From the NCBI GenBank assembly GCA_965203135.1, contig CBDBBO010000001.1:930001-994000 (forward strand): a stretch of DNA of 64,000 nt, written 5' to 3'. A program made the translations under genes and the position numbers. This DNA is from CATOSD01 sp965203135 (GTDB taxonomy: Bacteria > Chloroflexota > Dehalococcoidia > Lucifugimonadales > CATOSD01). The notes beneath the pieces are model-generated. The model saw nothing but the letters and a program-made list of their open reading frames with translations. It made no database searches and was not told the DNA's origin. Below, in pieces: positions 16,909-24,920 of this stretch. Numbering within the stretch: the first letter of the stretch is position 1; the number at the start of each line of letters is the position of its first letter.

Positions 16909-17547
16909 ATGAGTGAGCGCGTGTACGTCTTTCTGGACGAGTCGGGCAACCTGGACTTCAGTGCCCGCGGCACCCGCTATTTCGTGCTGGCCAGCGTAAG
17001 CATGAAGCGTCCGTTCCAGGTGAACGACGCGCTGGACGGATACAAGTACGACTGCATCGAGTACGGCCTGGAACACGAGGGGTTCCATTGCGCCAACGAC
17101 AATGCGCACGTGCGGAGCAGGGTCTTCGACATCATCGGCGATCGGCTGGAAGGCGTGGAGATACACAGCCTGGTCGTGGAGAAAAGCAAGACCACCGCTG
17201 ACGCGAGGGCTGAATCACGATTTTATCCCGAGATGCTCGGCAGCCTTCTCAGGCACTTGATGGGGACGCCCTTACACTCGGAAGCCGAAGATATCGTAGT
17301 CATCACCGATACTCTTCCACTGAAGAAGCGGCGTCATGCGATCAGATGGGCCGTAAAGCCTACTCTGGCAAGAATGCTCCCCAGTAGTCCCAGATACCGG
17401 GTACTGCATCACGATTCCCGCTCGCACTACGGGCTGCAGATCGCGGACTACTGTTGCTGGGCCATTTTCCGCAGGCACGAGAGGGGTGACCATTCGTACT
17501 ATGACCACATCCGACCGGCGGTCCGCACTGAGTGGATAATCGCCTGA
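16909..17547 (+). CDS. DUF3800 family protein
   Basis: This 212-residue protein starts at ATG 16909. It opens VYVFLDESGNLDF, the DESG hallmark of DUF3800, which has an RNase H-like fold with acidic active-site residues. Conserved later parts are HVRSRVFDII, VVITDTLP and the C-terminal HYGLQIADYCCWAIFRRHE. DUF3800 proteins are frequent in defence and mobile regions, and their function is not established. A second, divergent member occurs at 61119-61901. Confidence 0.83.
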   Translation: MSERVYVFLDESGNLDFSARGTRYFVLASVSMKRPFQVNDALDGYKYDCIEYGLEHEGFHCANDNAHVRSRVFDIIGDRLEGVEIHSLVVEKSKTTADARAESRFYPEMLGSLLRHLMGTPLHSEAEDIVVITDTLPLKKRRHAIRWAVKPTLARMLPSSPRYRVLHHDSRSHYGLQIADYCCWAIFRRHERGDHSYYDHIRPAVRTEWIIA

Positions 17548-17579
17548 GGGCGAACGACTTTAGCCGATCCACCAAAAAA

Positions 17580-17641
17580 GATGACCCCCCCGACTACTCC
17601 GTTTCTGGAGAGAGCCCCTTGGGCTCTTGTCATCGGGGGGG
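17580..17641. terminator. Inverted-repeat terminator between convergent genes
   Basis: GATGAC (17580-17585) can pair with GTCATC (17629-17634), and inside lies a perfect hairpin AGAGCCC-CTT-GGGCTCT (17611-17627). Runs of C and G offer an alternative stem. It lies between the end of the DUF3800 gene and the end of the DUF3352 gene, so it may terminate both. Confidence 0.5.
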
Positions 17642-17724
17642 AACGTTTGAATCTATTCTAGTGCGTGGCTGGCTGGGCGTCAACTGTAGGCCGAGCCGCC
17701 GCGGAGCGAGAGCCGGGCGTGCCG

Positions 17725-19395
17725 TCACTCGCTGAGCGTCAGGACCGCCGTGAACCGGATGGCCTCTTCGGTGAGGGAGCCGGCCAGCAGGAAGGCTTCC
17801 AGCGGTTCCACGAACGGCTTGAAGTCGCGCCGGAAATCGGAGCGCATATCGCCGTCGAGGGCGTCCTCGAGCATCTCCATCCCGGCGGCCAGATCCGCGT
17901 AGAGCAGCCAATCGATTGGATCGGGGGCCATGCCCATCAGCCCGGAAAAGCCGCCGGTGGAGCTGAGCGGCTCGGTTTCGCCGGCGGCCGTGTCGTGAAG
18001 TGCCGTGAGGCTGCGGTAGGTGCTCCCCAGGGCCACCCAATCCTCTGCCAGGAGATACCCCGGATCGTAATCCCCTCCGAGAAGGCCGAACTCCTGTGGC
18101 GCGGCGGTCACCACCTCGTAATCACCCAGCGAACTCCTGTCCAGTTCAACTCCTGAGTCCTCCACGATTTCGGTTAGCGTATCCAGCGCGCGCCTTATGC
18201 CATCGGCGTCCCGCAGTCCGGCGAGCAGCAGGACGTCGTAGACTCCGGCCCGGACGTCGCCGGGCAACAGCGCCAGGGCTATCTCCCCGTTCAGGGAGTC
18301 CACCACGTCCCCTTCCACGTCGATCCCGGTCTCGTACTCCACATCGTCCAGGATGCGCTGGAATTCGCTCTCGCCGTTGGGGTCCAGGTCGTCGACCATC
18401 CGGCGGACCTCTTCCCACGCATCCCTGATCCCGTTGGTGGCCAGCAGCAGAACCGTGTCGGCAGGGAGGGCATCCGGTGACGCCAACGGGAGGTCGGAGT
18501 CGACAGCGAACCCGTCGCCGGGCTGCTCGGCGGCGAAGTCGGCACGCAGGCCCCGTTCGATGAACGACATGGACATAGCCATGTACTCCGGTGTGCTGTC
18601 CTCGATCTCGCGGATGACGTCGTCCTGATCGCCGAAGGGGTCTATCTCGTCGCCCAGCAGATCCAGTATCCACTCGCTCCGCACGAACATGAACGCGACC
18701 CTCTCGGAAGGCAACGACTCGCGGGCCGCCGTGAAGTCCTCGTCAGCCAGGAGAGGCGTCTCCGGGGGCGAGTCGATGTCGCGAATCGCGCGTTTGAGGG
18801 CGCCCTCGCCGTCCGCCAGGAGAAGGTACTCGTCCGTTAGAGCGAAGCTTGCGTCTTCGTCTTCAGATAGCCACAGGTCGGCATCCCTGTAGACGGTGCG
18901 GTCGAACTGCGTTAGAGACTCGTCCTCGAAGTACGCAACGAGGTCTTCTACGAAATCAAAGGCCGCGCCAGAGTCGCTGACGTGCACCATGGCGACCCAC
19001 TCTGCACTGTCGTCATCTACGTCGATCAGGGCGAACGACACGGACTCCCCGAGCCAGGGCGTCACGTCGTCGAGAAAGTGAATGCCGGTCTCGTCCTCCA
19101 ACTCATCCAGCAGGTCGTCCCTGCGCTCCACCAAGGCATCGGTCTGCAGGGTGGATATGACCTCTCGTCCGTGCCTGAGCTGCTGTACTCCGGGGCGCAG
19201 GTTGATGGACGCGTAGGCCAGGGCATTCGAGGGGATGAATCTCGCGGTTGCCTCCCCGGGACGGCTGAGCGACCGGAAGAAAACGAACACCACAACTACC
19301 GCGGCAAGGGCTAGCACTCCCACGGCTATGCCGCCGGCTATCAGGAGGAGCTTCTTGTTGCTGGTTCTGTGCGGGCGCCCTCCCTCGCCAGCCAC
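17725..19395 (-). CDS. DUF3352 membrane-anchored protein
   Basis: The 556-residue protein starts at GTG 19395, just after the rhodanese stop. Residues about 12-40 form one transmembrane helix (LLLIAGGIAVGVLALAAVVV), then a large acidic extracytoplasmic domain typical of DUF3352: FIPSNALAYASINLRPG, WLGESVSFALIDVDDDSAEW, ALPADTVLLLATNGI, and LLADGEGALKRAI. Acidic residues are very frequent. The family is widespread in Chloroflexota and Actinobacteria and its function is unknown. The close spacing suggests one operon with rhodanese and OsmC upstream. Confidence 0.78.
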   Translation of the reverse strand: MAGEGGRPHRTSNKKLLLIAGGIAVGVLALAAVVVVFVFFRSLSRPGEATARFIPSNALAYASINLRPGVQQLRHGREVISTLQTDALVERRDDLLDELEDETGIHFLDDVTPWLGESVSFALIDVDDDSAEWVAMVHVSDSGAAFDFVEDLVAYFEDESLTQFDRTVYRDADLWLSEDEDASFALTDEYLLLADGEGALKRAIRDIDSPPETPLLADEDFTAARESLPSERVAFMFVRSEWILDLLGDEIDPFGDQDDVIREIEDSTPEYMAMSMSFIERGLRADFAAEQPGDGFAVDSDLPLASPDALPADTVLLLATNGIRDAWEEVRRMVDDLDPNGESEFQRILDDVEYETGIDVEGDVVDSLNGEIALALLPGDVRAGVYDVLLLAGLRDADGIRRALDTLTEIVEDSGVELDRSSLGDYEVVTAAPQEFGLLGGDYDPGYLLAEDWVALGSTYRSLTALHDTAAGETEPLSSTGGFSGLMGMAPDPIDWLLYADLAAGMEMLEDALDGDMRSDFRRDFKPFVEPLEAFLLAGSLTEEAIRFTAVLTLSE

Positions 19396-19397
19396 GT

Positions 19398-20171
19398 CTA
19401 CAACTCGACGGGCTCGTCGGAGGCGGACCACTCGGCGTAGGAGCCGTCGTAGAGGCGCACGGGGATGCCGAGACGTCGCAGCGCGAGGTAGCCGAGCGAG
19501 GCCCTCATGCCGGAGCGGCAGTAAACTATCGCTGGCTCGGCGTCGGATAGGCCGGCGGCGGCGAGCGTCGCCCTGGCATCCTGCTCAGCCGTGAGATAGC
19601 TCTCGTCATTGCCCACGAACTCGCGCCACATGACGTGCCGCGCGCCGGGGATGTGGCCGGGCCGGGGGTCGACCTCGAGTTGGCCGGTGAACTCCTCGGA
19701 CGTGCGCACGTCGAGAAGCTGGGCCGCGCCGCGGTCGCGTACGTCGTCCAGGCCTGCCCTGACGCCCGGATCGACGTTAGGGGCGAACTGGGCCGCGCTG
19801 GGAACGACTGGGCGGTAGAAGACGCCCCTGCCCTGCTCTCTCCAGCCCTCAAAGAAGGTTTCCAGCAGGTAGACGTCGGGCACGCCCAGGTACTCGAGCG
19901 CCCAGGACAGCAGCGCGCCGTTCTGCCCGTCGTAGGAATCATACACGACGGGGACGGTGGTGTTGGACAGTCCGACGGCGGCTAACATCGCGGCGAGCTC
20001 GTCCGGCGCGAGCAGCCTGCCGTCGCCGCCAAACAGGTTGGCGGCCTTGAGGTGCACAGCGCCCCGGAGGTGGCCGGCGAGGTACTTCATGTAGCCGCGC
20101 GGGTCAAGCACAAGTGCGTCGCCGGCCTCGATGCGCTCGGCGACCCAGTCGGGATCGACAAGGTGGATCAT
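19398..20171 (-). CDS. Two-domain rhodanese (sulfurtransferase)
   Basis: This 257-residue protein has tandem rhodanese folds. The N-terminal copy (LVLDPRGYMKYLAGHLRGAV) lacks the catalytic cysteine (VVYDSYDGQNG at that site). The C-terminal copy has AIVYCRSGMRASLGY with the persulfide-forming Cys in a CxxGxR loop, and GHIPGARHVMW. This is the usual thiosulfate/3-mercaptopyruvate sulfurtransferase pattern, transferring sulfane sulfur to a thiol acceptor. Neighbours OsmC and DUF3352 lie within 25 bp. Confidence 0.9.
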   Translation of the reverse strand: MIHLVDPDWVAERIEAGDALVLDPRGYMKYLAGHLRGAVHLKAANLFGGDGRLLAPDELAAMLAAVGLSNTTVPVVYDSYDGQNGALLSWALEYLGVPDVYLLETFFEGWREQGRGVFYRPVVPSAAQFAPNVDPGVRAGLDDVRDRGAAQLLDVRTSEEFTGQLEVDPRPGHIPGARHVMWREFVGNDESYLTAEQDARATLAAAGLSDAEPAIVYCRSGMRASLGYLALRRLGIPVRLYDGSYAEWSASDEPVEL

Positions 20172-20193
20172 GGCGCGTTGCCGTGCAGGGGAC

Positions 20194-20727
20194 CTACACG
20201 GCCTCGAAGTCGGTGCTCAGGCGCGCGCCCTTGACGACGGTCTGGGTTACGGGCGAGCCTTCCACGGCCAGGCGCCAGATCTCGCGCAGGGCGGCCTCGT
20301 CGGCGTCGGCGCGCACGAAAACCTTGGCGCTGATGTCACCATAGCCGGGGTTGCCCTCGTCGACGCCCGCCCACTTGCGGATGTTCTCGAAGTTGCCCTC
20401 CAGGGCGATTTCGAGGTCGTGGATCTTGATGCCCTGCTTGGTCGCGTTGAGCACGAAGCCGACGGTCATACAGCCGCCGATGGCCGACAGAAGCTGCTCG
20501 TGGGCGCTGGCGGCGAGGTCGGTCGCGTCCAGGTCGGTGGGCTCGTCCATCTCTGTGACGTGGGTGCGCATGTACGCCTTGGCCCTGAAGCCGCTCTCCC
20601 AGCGGATGCGGGAGCGCCAGGGGCCGCTAACCGCCTTGAACACTTCCTCCTGCCTGAACGAATCGAGAATCTCGTTCAGCTTTTCGGGGTGCAGTCCGTT
20701 CAACTCTGCCTGTGCCGTGTCGGCCAT
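20194..20727 (-). CDS. OsmC family protein lacking the second cysteine
   Basis: This 177-residue protein has the OsmC alpha-beta fold: SAHEQLLSAIGGCMTVGFVL with the first redox Cys in GGC, then GIKIHDLEIALEGNFENIR. Where peroxidase-type members have a second Cys before a Pro (CPV), this one reads EGSPVTQTVVKG, a Ser. It is therefore probably not a classical organic hydroperoxidase. Other OsmC subfamilies with one Cys are known, with unclear roles. It lies upstream of the rhodanese gene, consistent with a sulfur or redox context. Confidence 0.85.
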   Translation of the reverse strand: MADTAQAELNGLHPEKLNEILDSFRQEEVFKAVSGPWRSRIRWESGFRAKAYMRTHVTEMDEPTDLDATDLAASAHEQLLSAIGGCMTVGFVLNATKQGIKIHDLEIALEGNFENIRKWAGVDEGNPGYGDISAKVFVRADADEAALREIWRLAVEGSPVTQTVVKGARLSTDFEAV

Positions 20728-20775
20728 TCGGGGTGCCTCCTTGTATTGCGTTGACTTGCCTTGTGTTTCAAAAGT

Positions 20776-20820
20776 CCCTTCACCCTCACCTCAGTCCTCT
20801 CCCATCAAGGGAGAGGAGGA
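20776..20820. repeat. Intergenic hairpin repeat, CCTCTCCC type
   Basis: CCCTTCACCCTCACCTCAG is followed by TCCTCTCCCATCAAGGGAGAGGA, a variant of the CCTTCCCCC family with a CTCTCCC stem. It lies between the OsmC and MetE-like genes. Confidence 0.75.
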
Positions 20821-20828
20821 CCGGCGGC

Positions 20829-21992
20829 CTAACCGAACTCCTGCCGCAGCATCTGGGCGGCGGCGTTGATGGACTGGAGCTTGCGGTAGGCCACGTCGGC
20901 GGTGTTCACGTTGCGCTCGGCGAAGGTGCCGAAGCCGCAGTCGGGATTGAGGAACACCTGCTCGGGGGAGAAGTACTGGAGCGCCTCGTGTACGCGCTCG
21001 ACAATCTCCTCCGGCGACTCTATCTCGTCGGTCCTGGGGTTGACCACGCCCAGGCCGATCTCCTTTTCTTTGGCGTACTCCTTGAACACCTCCATCTCGC
21101 CGGCGCGCGGGGTGGCGAACTCGAGCACGAGCTGGTCGATGTTCATCTGGGTGAGGTACGGCAGCATGGGCCCGTAGTTGCCGGTGAGCAGCACGTCCTC
21201 GCGGCGGCTCCAGTTGCCGCGGCACACGTGCACCCCGAAGCGGACGCCGTCGATCCCTTCCACGGTCTCGTTCATCAGCCGCACGGCCAGCTCCAGCTCG
21301 TCGGACGGGTCCTTGCGATCGGCCATGGCCGCGCACATGAACGTCTCGGTGCTCTCCTCGCCCAGCACGACCTGGGACAGCGTAGGCTCGTCGAACTGGA
21401 TGAAGTCGACGCCGCGCTCCTTCAGCGCGAGCACCTCCTCGCGCAGCAGGCGCACAATCTCGCCGGACAGGTCGTCCTCGGATGGATACGCCTTGTCGGA
21501 CAGACCCGCGAACCAGCTCGACTTGAGCAGCAGGTAGGGGCCGGGCAGCGGCACCTTGACCTGCCTGTCGGTGTGCTTCACCAGGAAGTCCACCTCGTCC
21601 AGGGACAGGCCGTCTCGCGCCTCTATCTTGTCGACCACTATGGGGCTCTTGATGGCGAACGAGGGCACGTCCAGCGCGCGGAGCGTCTCCTCGAACCGCG
21701 CCCTGTCGGTCATGTAGTCCATCAGCTCCGACACTTTCATCAGCTTCATGCCGGAGAGCTTGGCGACCACGAATGAGTAGAAGTTGTCCCGGCGCTGCTC
21801 GCCGTCGGTGACGATGTTGACGCCGGCGTCCTCCTGGTACTTGACCGCGAGCAGCACGGCTTCGTCGGCAATCTCGTCGAACTCCTCCTTGGTCATGGCG
21901 CCGTCCTGCCAGCGTCGGAGCGCCTGAATGAGCCAGGGAGGCCTGGACCAACTACCTACACCTGTTACGGGAAAGAGTGTCTGCGTCGTCAT
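20829..21992 (-). CDS. MetE-like cobalamin-independent methyltransferase (C-terminal domain type)
   Basis: This 387-residue protein starts at ATG 21992, preceded by AGAGGAAAA. It begins LFPVTGVGSWSRPPWL and has GVNIVTDGEQRRDNFY. Zinc-site motifs are FGVHVCRGNW (His-x-Cys) and LNPDCGFGTFAERN (Cys), matching the catalytic zinc of methionine synthase MetE. The N-terminal half of classical MetE is absent, so this is the short archaeal/bacterial core type that transfers methyl groups to a thiol. The acceptor may be homocysteine or another thiol. Confidence 0.87.
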   Translation of the reverse strand: MTTQTLFPVTGVGSWSRPPWLIQALRRWQDGAMTKEEFDEIADEAVLLAVKYQEDAGVNIVTDGEQRRDNFYSFVVAKLSGMKLMKVSELMDYMTDRARFEETLRALDVPSFAIKSPIVVDKIEARDGLSLDEVDFLVKHTDRQVKVPLPGPYLLLKSSWFAGLSDKAYPSEDDLSGEIVRLLREEVLALKERGVDFIQFDEPTLSQVVLGEESTETFMCAAMADRKDPSDELELAVRLMNETVEGIDGVRFGVHVCRGNWSRREDVLLTGNYGPMLPYLTQMNIDQLVLEFATPRAGEMEVFKEYAKEKEIGLGVVNPRTDEIESPEEIVERVHEALQYFSPEQVFLNPDCGFGTFAERNVNTADVAYRKLQSINAAAQMLRQEFG

Positions 21993-22103
21993 TTTTCCTC
22001 TCATCGCCGGCACGGACGAGTGGGCCGAGCCGGGTCGGTTTCCGATTGCGATACCATGTTAACGTAAGCGCGGCGCTATTGCCACTTGGGGGAAGGGACA
22101 GCC

Positions 22104-22145
22104 GCACCCCCCATCCTAACCTTCCCCCTGCGAGGGGGAAGGGAC
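22104..22145. repeat. Intergenic hairpin repeat, CCTTCCCCC type
   Basis: CACCCCCCATCCTAACC plus TTCCCCCTGCGAGGGGGAA and GGGAC. A partial second copy (GGGGGAAGGGAC) lies just before it at 22088-22099. Confidence 0.8.
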
Positions 22146-22180
22146 TATCTGTTCCCGGCGCGCCTGCTACACTTGCCACC

Positions 22181-23383
22181 ATGCGCAAACTGGACTACGG
22201 CTGGGTGATACTGTGCGCCGGGTTCGCGGCGCTGTTCGTGAACAGCGGATCGCGGATGGCGTTCGGGCTGCTGCTCAAGCCCATGACCGAGGACCTGGGC
22301 TGGTCGCGCTCGTCGCTGTCGCTGGCCGCCACGGCCTTCTTCTGCGCCTCCGCGCTCGCCATGCCGCTGCTGGGCCGGCTGGTGGACCGGCGCAGCCTGC
22401 GCGCGGTGATGGCGGTGGCGGCGCTGATCGGAGCGGTCGGCATCGGGCTGATGGCGTTCGCGTCTTCGCACTGGCACGTGTTCGCGCTGTACGGGCTGGT
22501 GTACGCCGTGGGCAGCGCGGGCTCATCGGTGTCGATGGTGGGCGTGCTGGTGAGCCGGTGGTTCGCCCAGCGACGGGGGCTGGCGAACAGCGCGGCAATA
22601 TCGGGCAACGCCGCGGGGCAGCTCGTGATCATCACGCTGCTGGCGTCGTTCCTGGAGTCGCTGCGTTGGCGCGGCGCTTACCTGGCGCTGGGCGCGGCCA
22701 ACCTAGCGCTCGCGCCGCTGCTGCTCGCGCTGGTGAGGTCCAGGCCGTCCGAAGCGAGGGCAGGCGCTGAGCAGGCCGCCGACCGCGACGTGTCGGAAGC
22801 CGAGACGGCATCCGACTCTGCCGGCCTGCTGCGCTCGCGCCAGATGTGGCTGCTCGTGGTCGTGTACGCGATATGCGGCTTCCAGGACTTCTTCGTGGCG
22901 ACGCACGTGGTCGCGTTCGCGGACGACAAGGGGGTCTCGCGGGCGCTGGCGGGTAACCTGCTGGCTTGGATGGGGCTACTGGGTGTGCTCGGCGTGCTCG
23001 CCTCCGGCTGGCTCGCGGACCGGCACGGCGCGGGCCTGCCGGCGCTGCTCAGCTTCATCGCCCGCGTCGGCATATTCGCCATCGCTCTGCTGTTCCAGAA
23101 CACGCTGGGCATAGCCGTGTTCGCCGTCCTCTACGGCTTCACCTTCCTGATGACCGCGCCGCTGGTGATCGTGTTGGTCGGCAACGTGTTCGGCTCGTCC
23201 CGGATGGGGGCGACAAGCGGGGTGATCAACATGACCCACCAGATATGCGGGGGGCTGGGGGCCTACGCCGGGGCGCTGATATTCGACGCCCAGGGAAGTT
23301 ACGACGCCGCGTTCGTGCTGATGCTAGCCCTCTCCGTCGCCGCCGCGGTCGCTACCCTCGGTGTGCGGGAGCGGCTGCGCTGA
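22181..23383 (+). CDS. MFS transporter
   Basis: This 400-residue membrane protein starts at ATG 22181 (MRKLDYGWVILCAGFAALFV). About 12 hydrophobic helices are visible, with the MFS loop motif GRLVDRRSLRAVMA between helices 2 and 3 and LADRHGAGLPALL between 8 and 9. FGLLLKPMTEDLGWSRSSLS is typical of the OFA/monocarboxylate-like group, so an organic anion is a likely but unproven substrate. Its last 60 bp overlap the end of the convergent MFS gene at 23324-24646. Confidence 0.88.
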   Translation: MRKLDYGWVILCAGFAALFVNSGSRMAFGLLLKPMTEDLGWSRSSLSLAATAFFCASALAMPLLGRLVDRRSLRAVMAVAALIGAVGIGLMAFASSHWHVFALYGLVYAVGSAGSSVSMVGVLVSRWFAQRRGLANSAAISGNAAGQLVIITLLASFLESLRWRGAYLALGAANLALAPLLLALVRSRPSEARAGAEQAADRDVSEAETASDSAGLLRSRQMWLLVVVYAICGFQDFFVATHVVAFADDKGVSRALAGNLLAWMGLLGVLGVLASGWLADRHGAGLPALLSFIARVGIFAIALLFQNTLGIAVFAVLYGFTFLMTAPLVIVLVGNVFGSSRMGATSGVINMTHQICGGLGAYAGALIFDAQGSYDAAFVLMLALSVAAAVATLGVRERLR

Positions 23384-24646
23384 CGCCTGCGCGCCGTCGT
23401 CCTCCACCGGCAGTTCGGGCTTGTCGCGCCAGAACGCGGCGGTGAAGCCCAGTGCCCCCGCGACGGCGCCAAATCCCACGACGCCGAAGGTGGACGCCGC
23501 GCCGAACACGGTGGCGACCGGCCCCAGCGCGAACGACGTGCCGCTGTTGCCGATGTCCCACGCGGACTGGAACGTGGCCAGCGCCGGTCCCCTCTCCCGC
23601 GATGTCACCCTGTCCACTACGAGCGACTGCATCCCCGGCTGCATCAGGCCGAATCCTCCACCCGAAAGCACAGCCGATGCTATGAGCATGAGCTGGTTCT
23701 GCGCGTACATGAGCACGAACATTCCAACCGCAGTGGCTACCAGGCCGGGCAGGATCACGGACGACCTGCCCAGGCGGTCGGCCACCCGGCCGGAGCCGAG
23801 CAGAAACACCATCTGTATCAGCGAGTTGACGGTGTAGAAGAGGCCGGGATTGCCGAGCTCACGCTCGGCGACGACGATGGGCATGAAGCTGTTGACCGGA
23901 CCCGTGGTGGCGGTGAAGCTGACGAATATCAGCGTGGGCAGGATCGCCGCGCGGGGTATGAGCGGCGTCTTCTCGCGCCGTCCAGCAGGCTCAGCCGCGA
24001 CCGGGTTGGTGCGGTACGACGATATTCCGGCCGCGAGCAAGCACCCCAGCAGCGCGGTCGCGCCGGCGAAAAAGAACGCGGCGCCGAACCCGAAACGGTC
24101 CGACAGCAACTGGGCGAGAAAGGGCGAGTAGAGCGACGCGGTGCCTATGCCGATGCCCATGTAGGCCAGCCCCTCGGCGCGGCGCGCGGCGGGCGCCAGG
24201 TTGACGACGATGGTGCTGGTGGCGACGGGGGTGGCGGCCAGGCCGATCCCGCGCAGCATTCGGATGGGCACGGGCCACAGAAAGGCCAGGGCGGGAAAGC
24301 TCGCGAGCAGCGGAGTCGCCTCGAGCCACTGGTTGAAGGGCAGGACGTACAGCAGCGCGGCCAGCGCGAATGACCCGATGCCCCAGACGGCGACGGGTTT
24401 CGGTCCGAAGATGGCGATGAGCCGCCCGACATAAGGTCGGACGAACAGCGACAGCACGCCGAAGGCGCCGACCACGATCCCAATGTGCCAGTTCTCGCCG
24501 CCCAGGTCCTTGACGTAGTTGGGGATGACGGTGAACATCGATGAGTAGCTGACGAACAGGAAGTGCCCTGTCAGCAAGGTCAGCACGTAGTCTATCGACC
24601 ACAGCCTCCGGCCTGGGGCCGCGCCGCCCCGGGGCGGCAATGTCAT
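23324..24646 (-). CDS. MFS transporter
   Basis: This 440-residue protein starts at ATG 24646 (MTLPPRGGAAPGRRLWS). It has about 12 helices. The signature between helices 2-3 is VRPYVGRLIAIFGPKPV, and between 8-9 it is GRVADRLGRSSVILPG. YSSMFTVIPNYVKDLGG in helix 1 and the loop resembles the drug/arabinose-efflux group. The substrate is unknown. It converges on and overlaps the preceding MFS gene by 60 bp. Confidence 0.88.
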   Translation of the reverse strand: MTLPPRGGAAPGRRLWSIDYVLTLLTGHFLFVSYSSMFTVIPNYVKDLGGENWHIGIVVGAFGVLSLFVRPYVGRLIAIFGPKPVAVWGIGSFALAALLYVLPFNQWLEATPLLASFPALAFLWPVPIRMLRGIGLAATPVATSTIVVNLAPAARRAEGLAYMGIGIGTASLYSPFLAQLLSDRFGFGAAFFFAGATALLGCLLAAGISSYRTNPVAAEPAGRREKTPLIPRAAILPTLIFVSFTATTGPVNSFMPIVVAERELGNPGLFYTVNSLIQMVFLLGSGRVADRLGRSSVILPGLVATAVGMFVLMYAQNQLMLIASAVLSGGGFGLMQPGMQSLVVDRVTSRERGPALATFQSAWDIGNSGTSFALGPVATVFGAASTFGVVGFGAVAGALGFTAAFWRDKPELPVEDDGAQASAQPLPHTEGSDRGGDGEG

Positions 24647-24860
24647 GTGTGATCGCCGATGCGCCGAAATGGCAAAGTCAAGGGTGGCTCCTGCCCGGTG
24701 TGGCTTGCGCCAGATGGGGTTCCTGCCCCGTTCTCGCGGACACGCCGCGAGGGTGGGGATACCGGCTACCAATTATAGAGCACAGGCGCGCGATGCCCCA
24801 ATAGGCGTAGCGCACATGGCGGGGGCGAACGGGAAGCCTCGACTTCGGAGGCGCGCAGAA

Positions 24861-24897
24861 AGGCCCCCGCCTGGCAGTGCGCGCCGAGCGGGGGCCT
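24861..24897 (-). terminator. Hairpin terminator of the protease gene
   Basis: AGGCCCCCGC (24861-24870) and GCGGGGGCCT (24888-24897) form a perfect 10-bp stem 24 bp beyond the stop of the protease gene. There is no clear T-run. Confidence 0.6.
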
Positions 24898-24920
24898 CCC
24901 TTCACCTCCCTATCTTCTCG

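Noticed and set aside
16095..16973. 292-codon minus-strand frame inside the dehydrogenase region
   Set aside because: Antisense shadow of the 2-hydroxyacid dehydrogenase.
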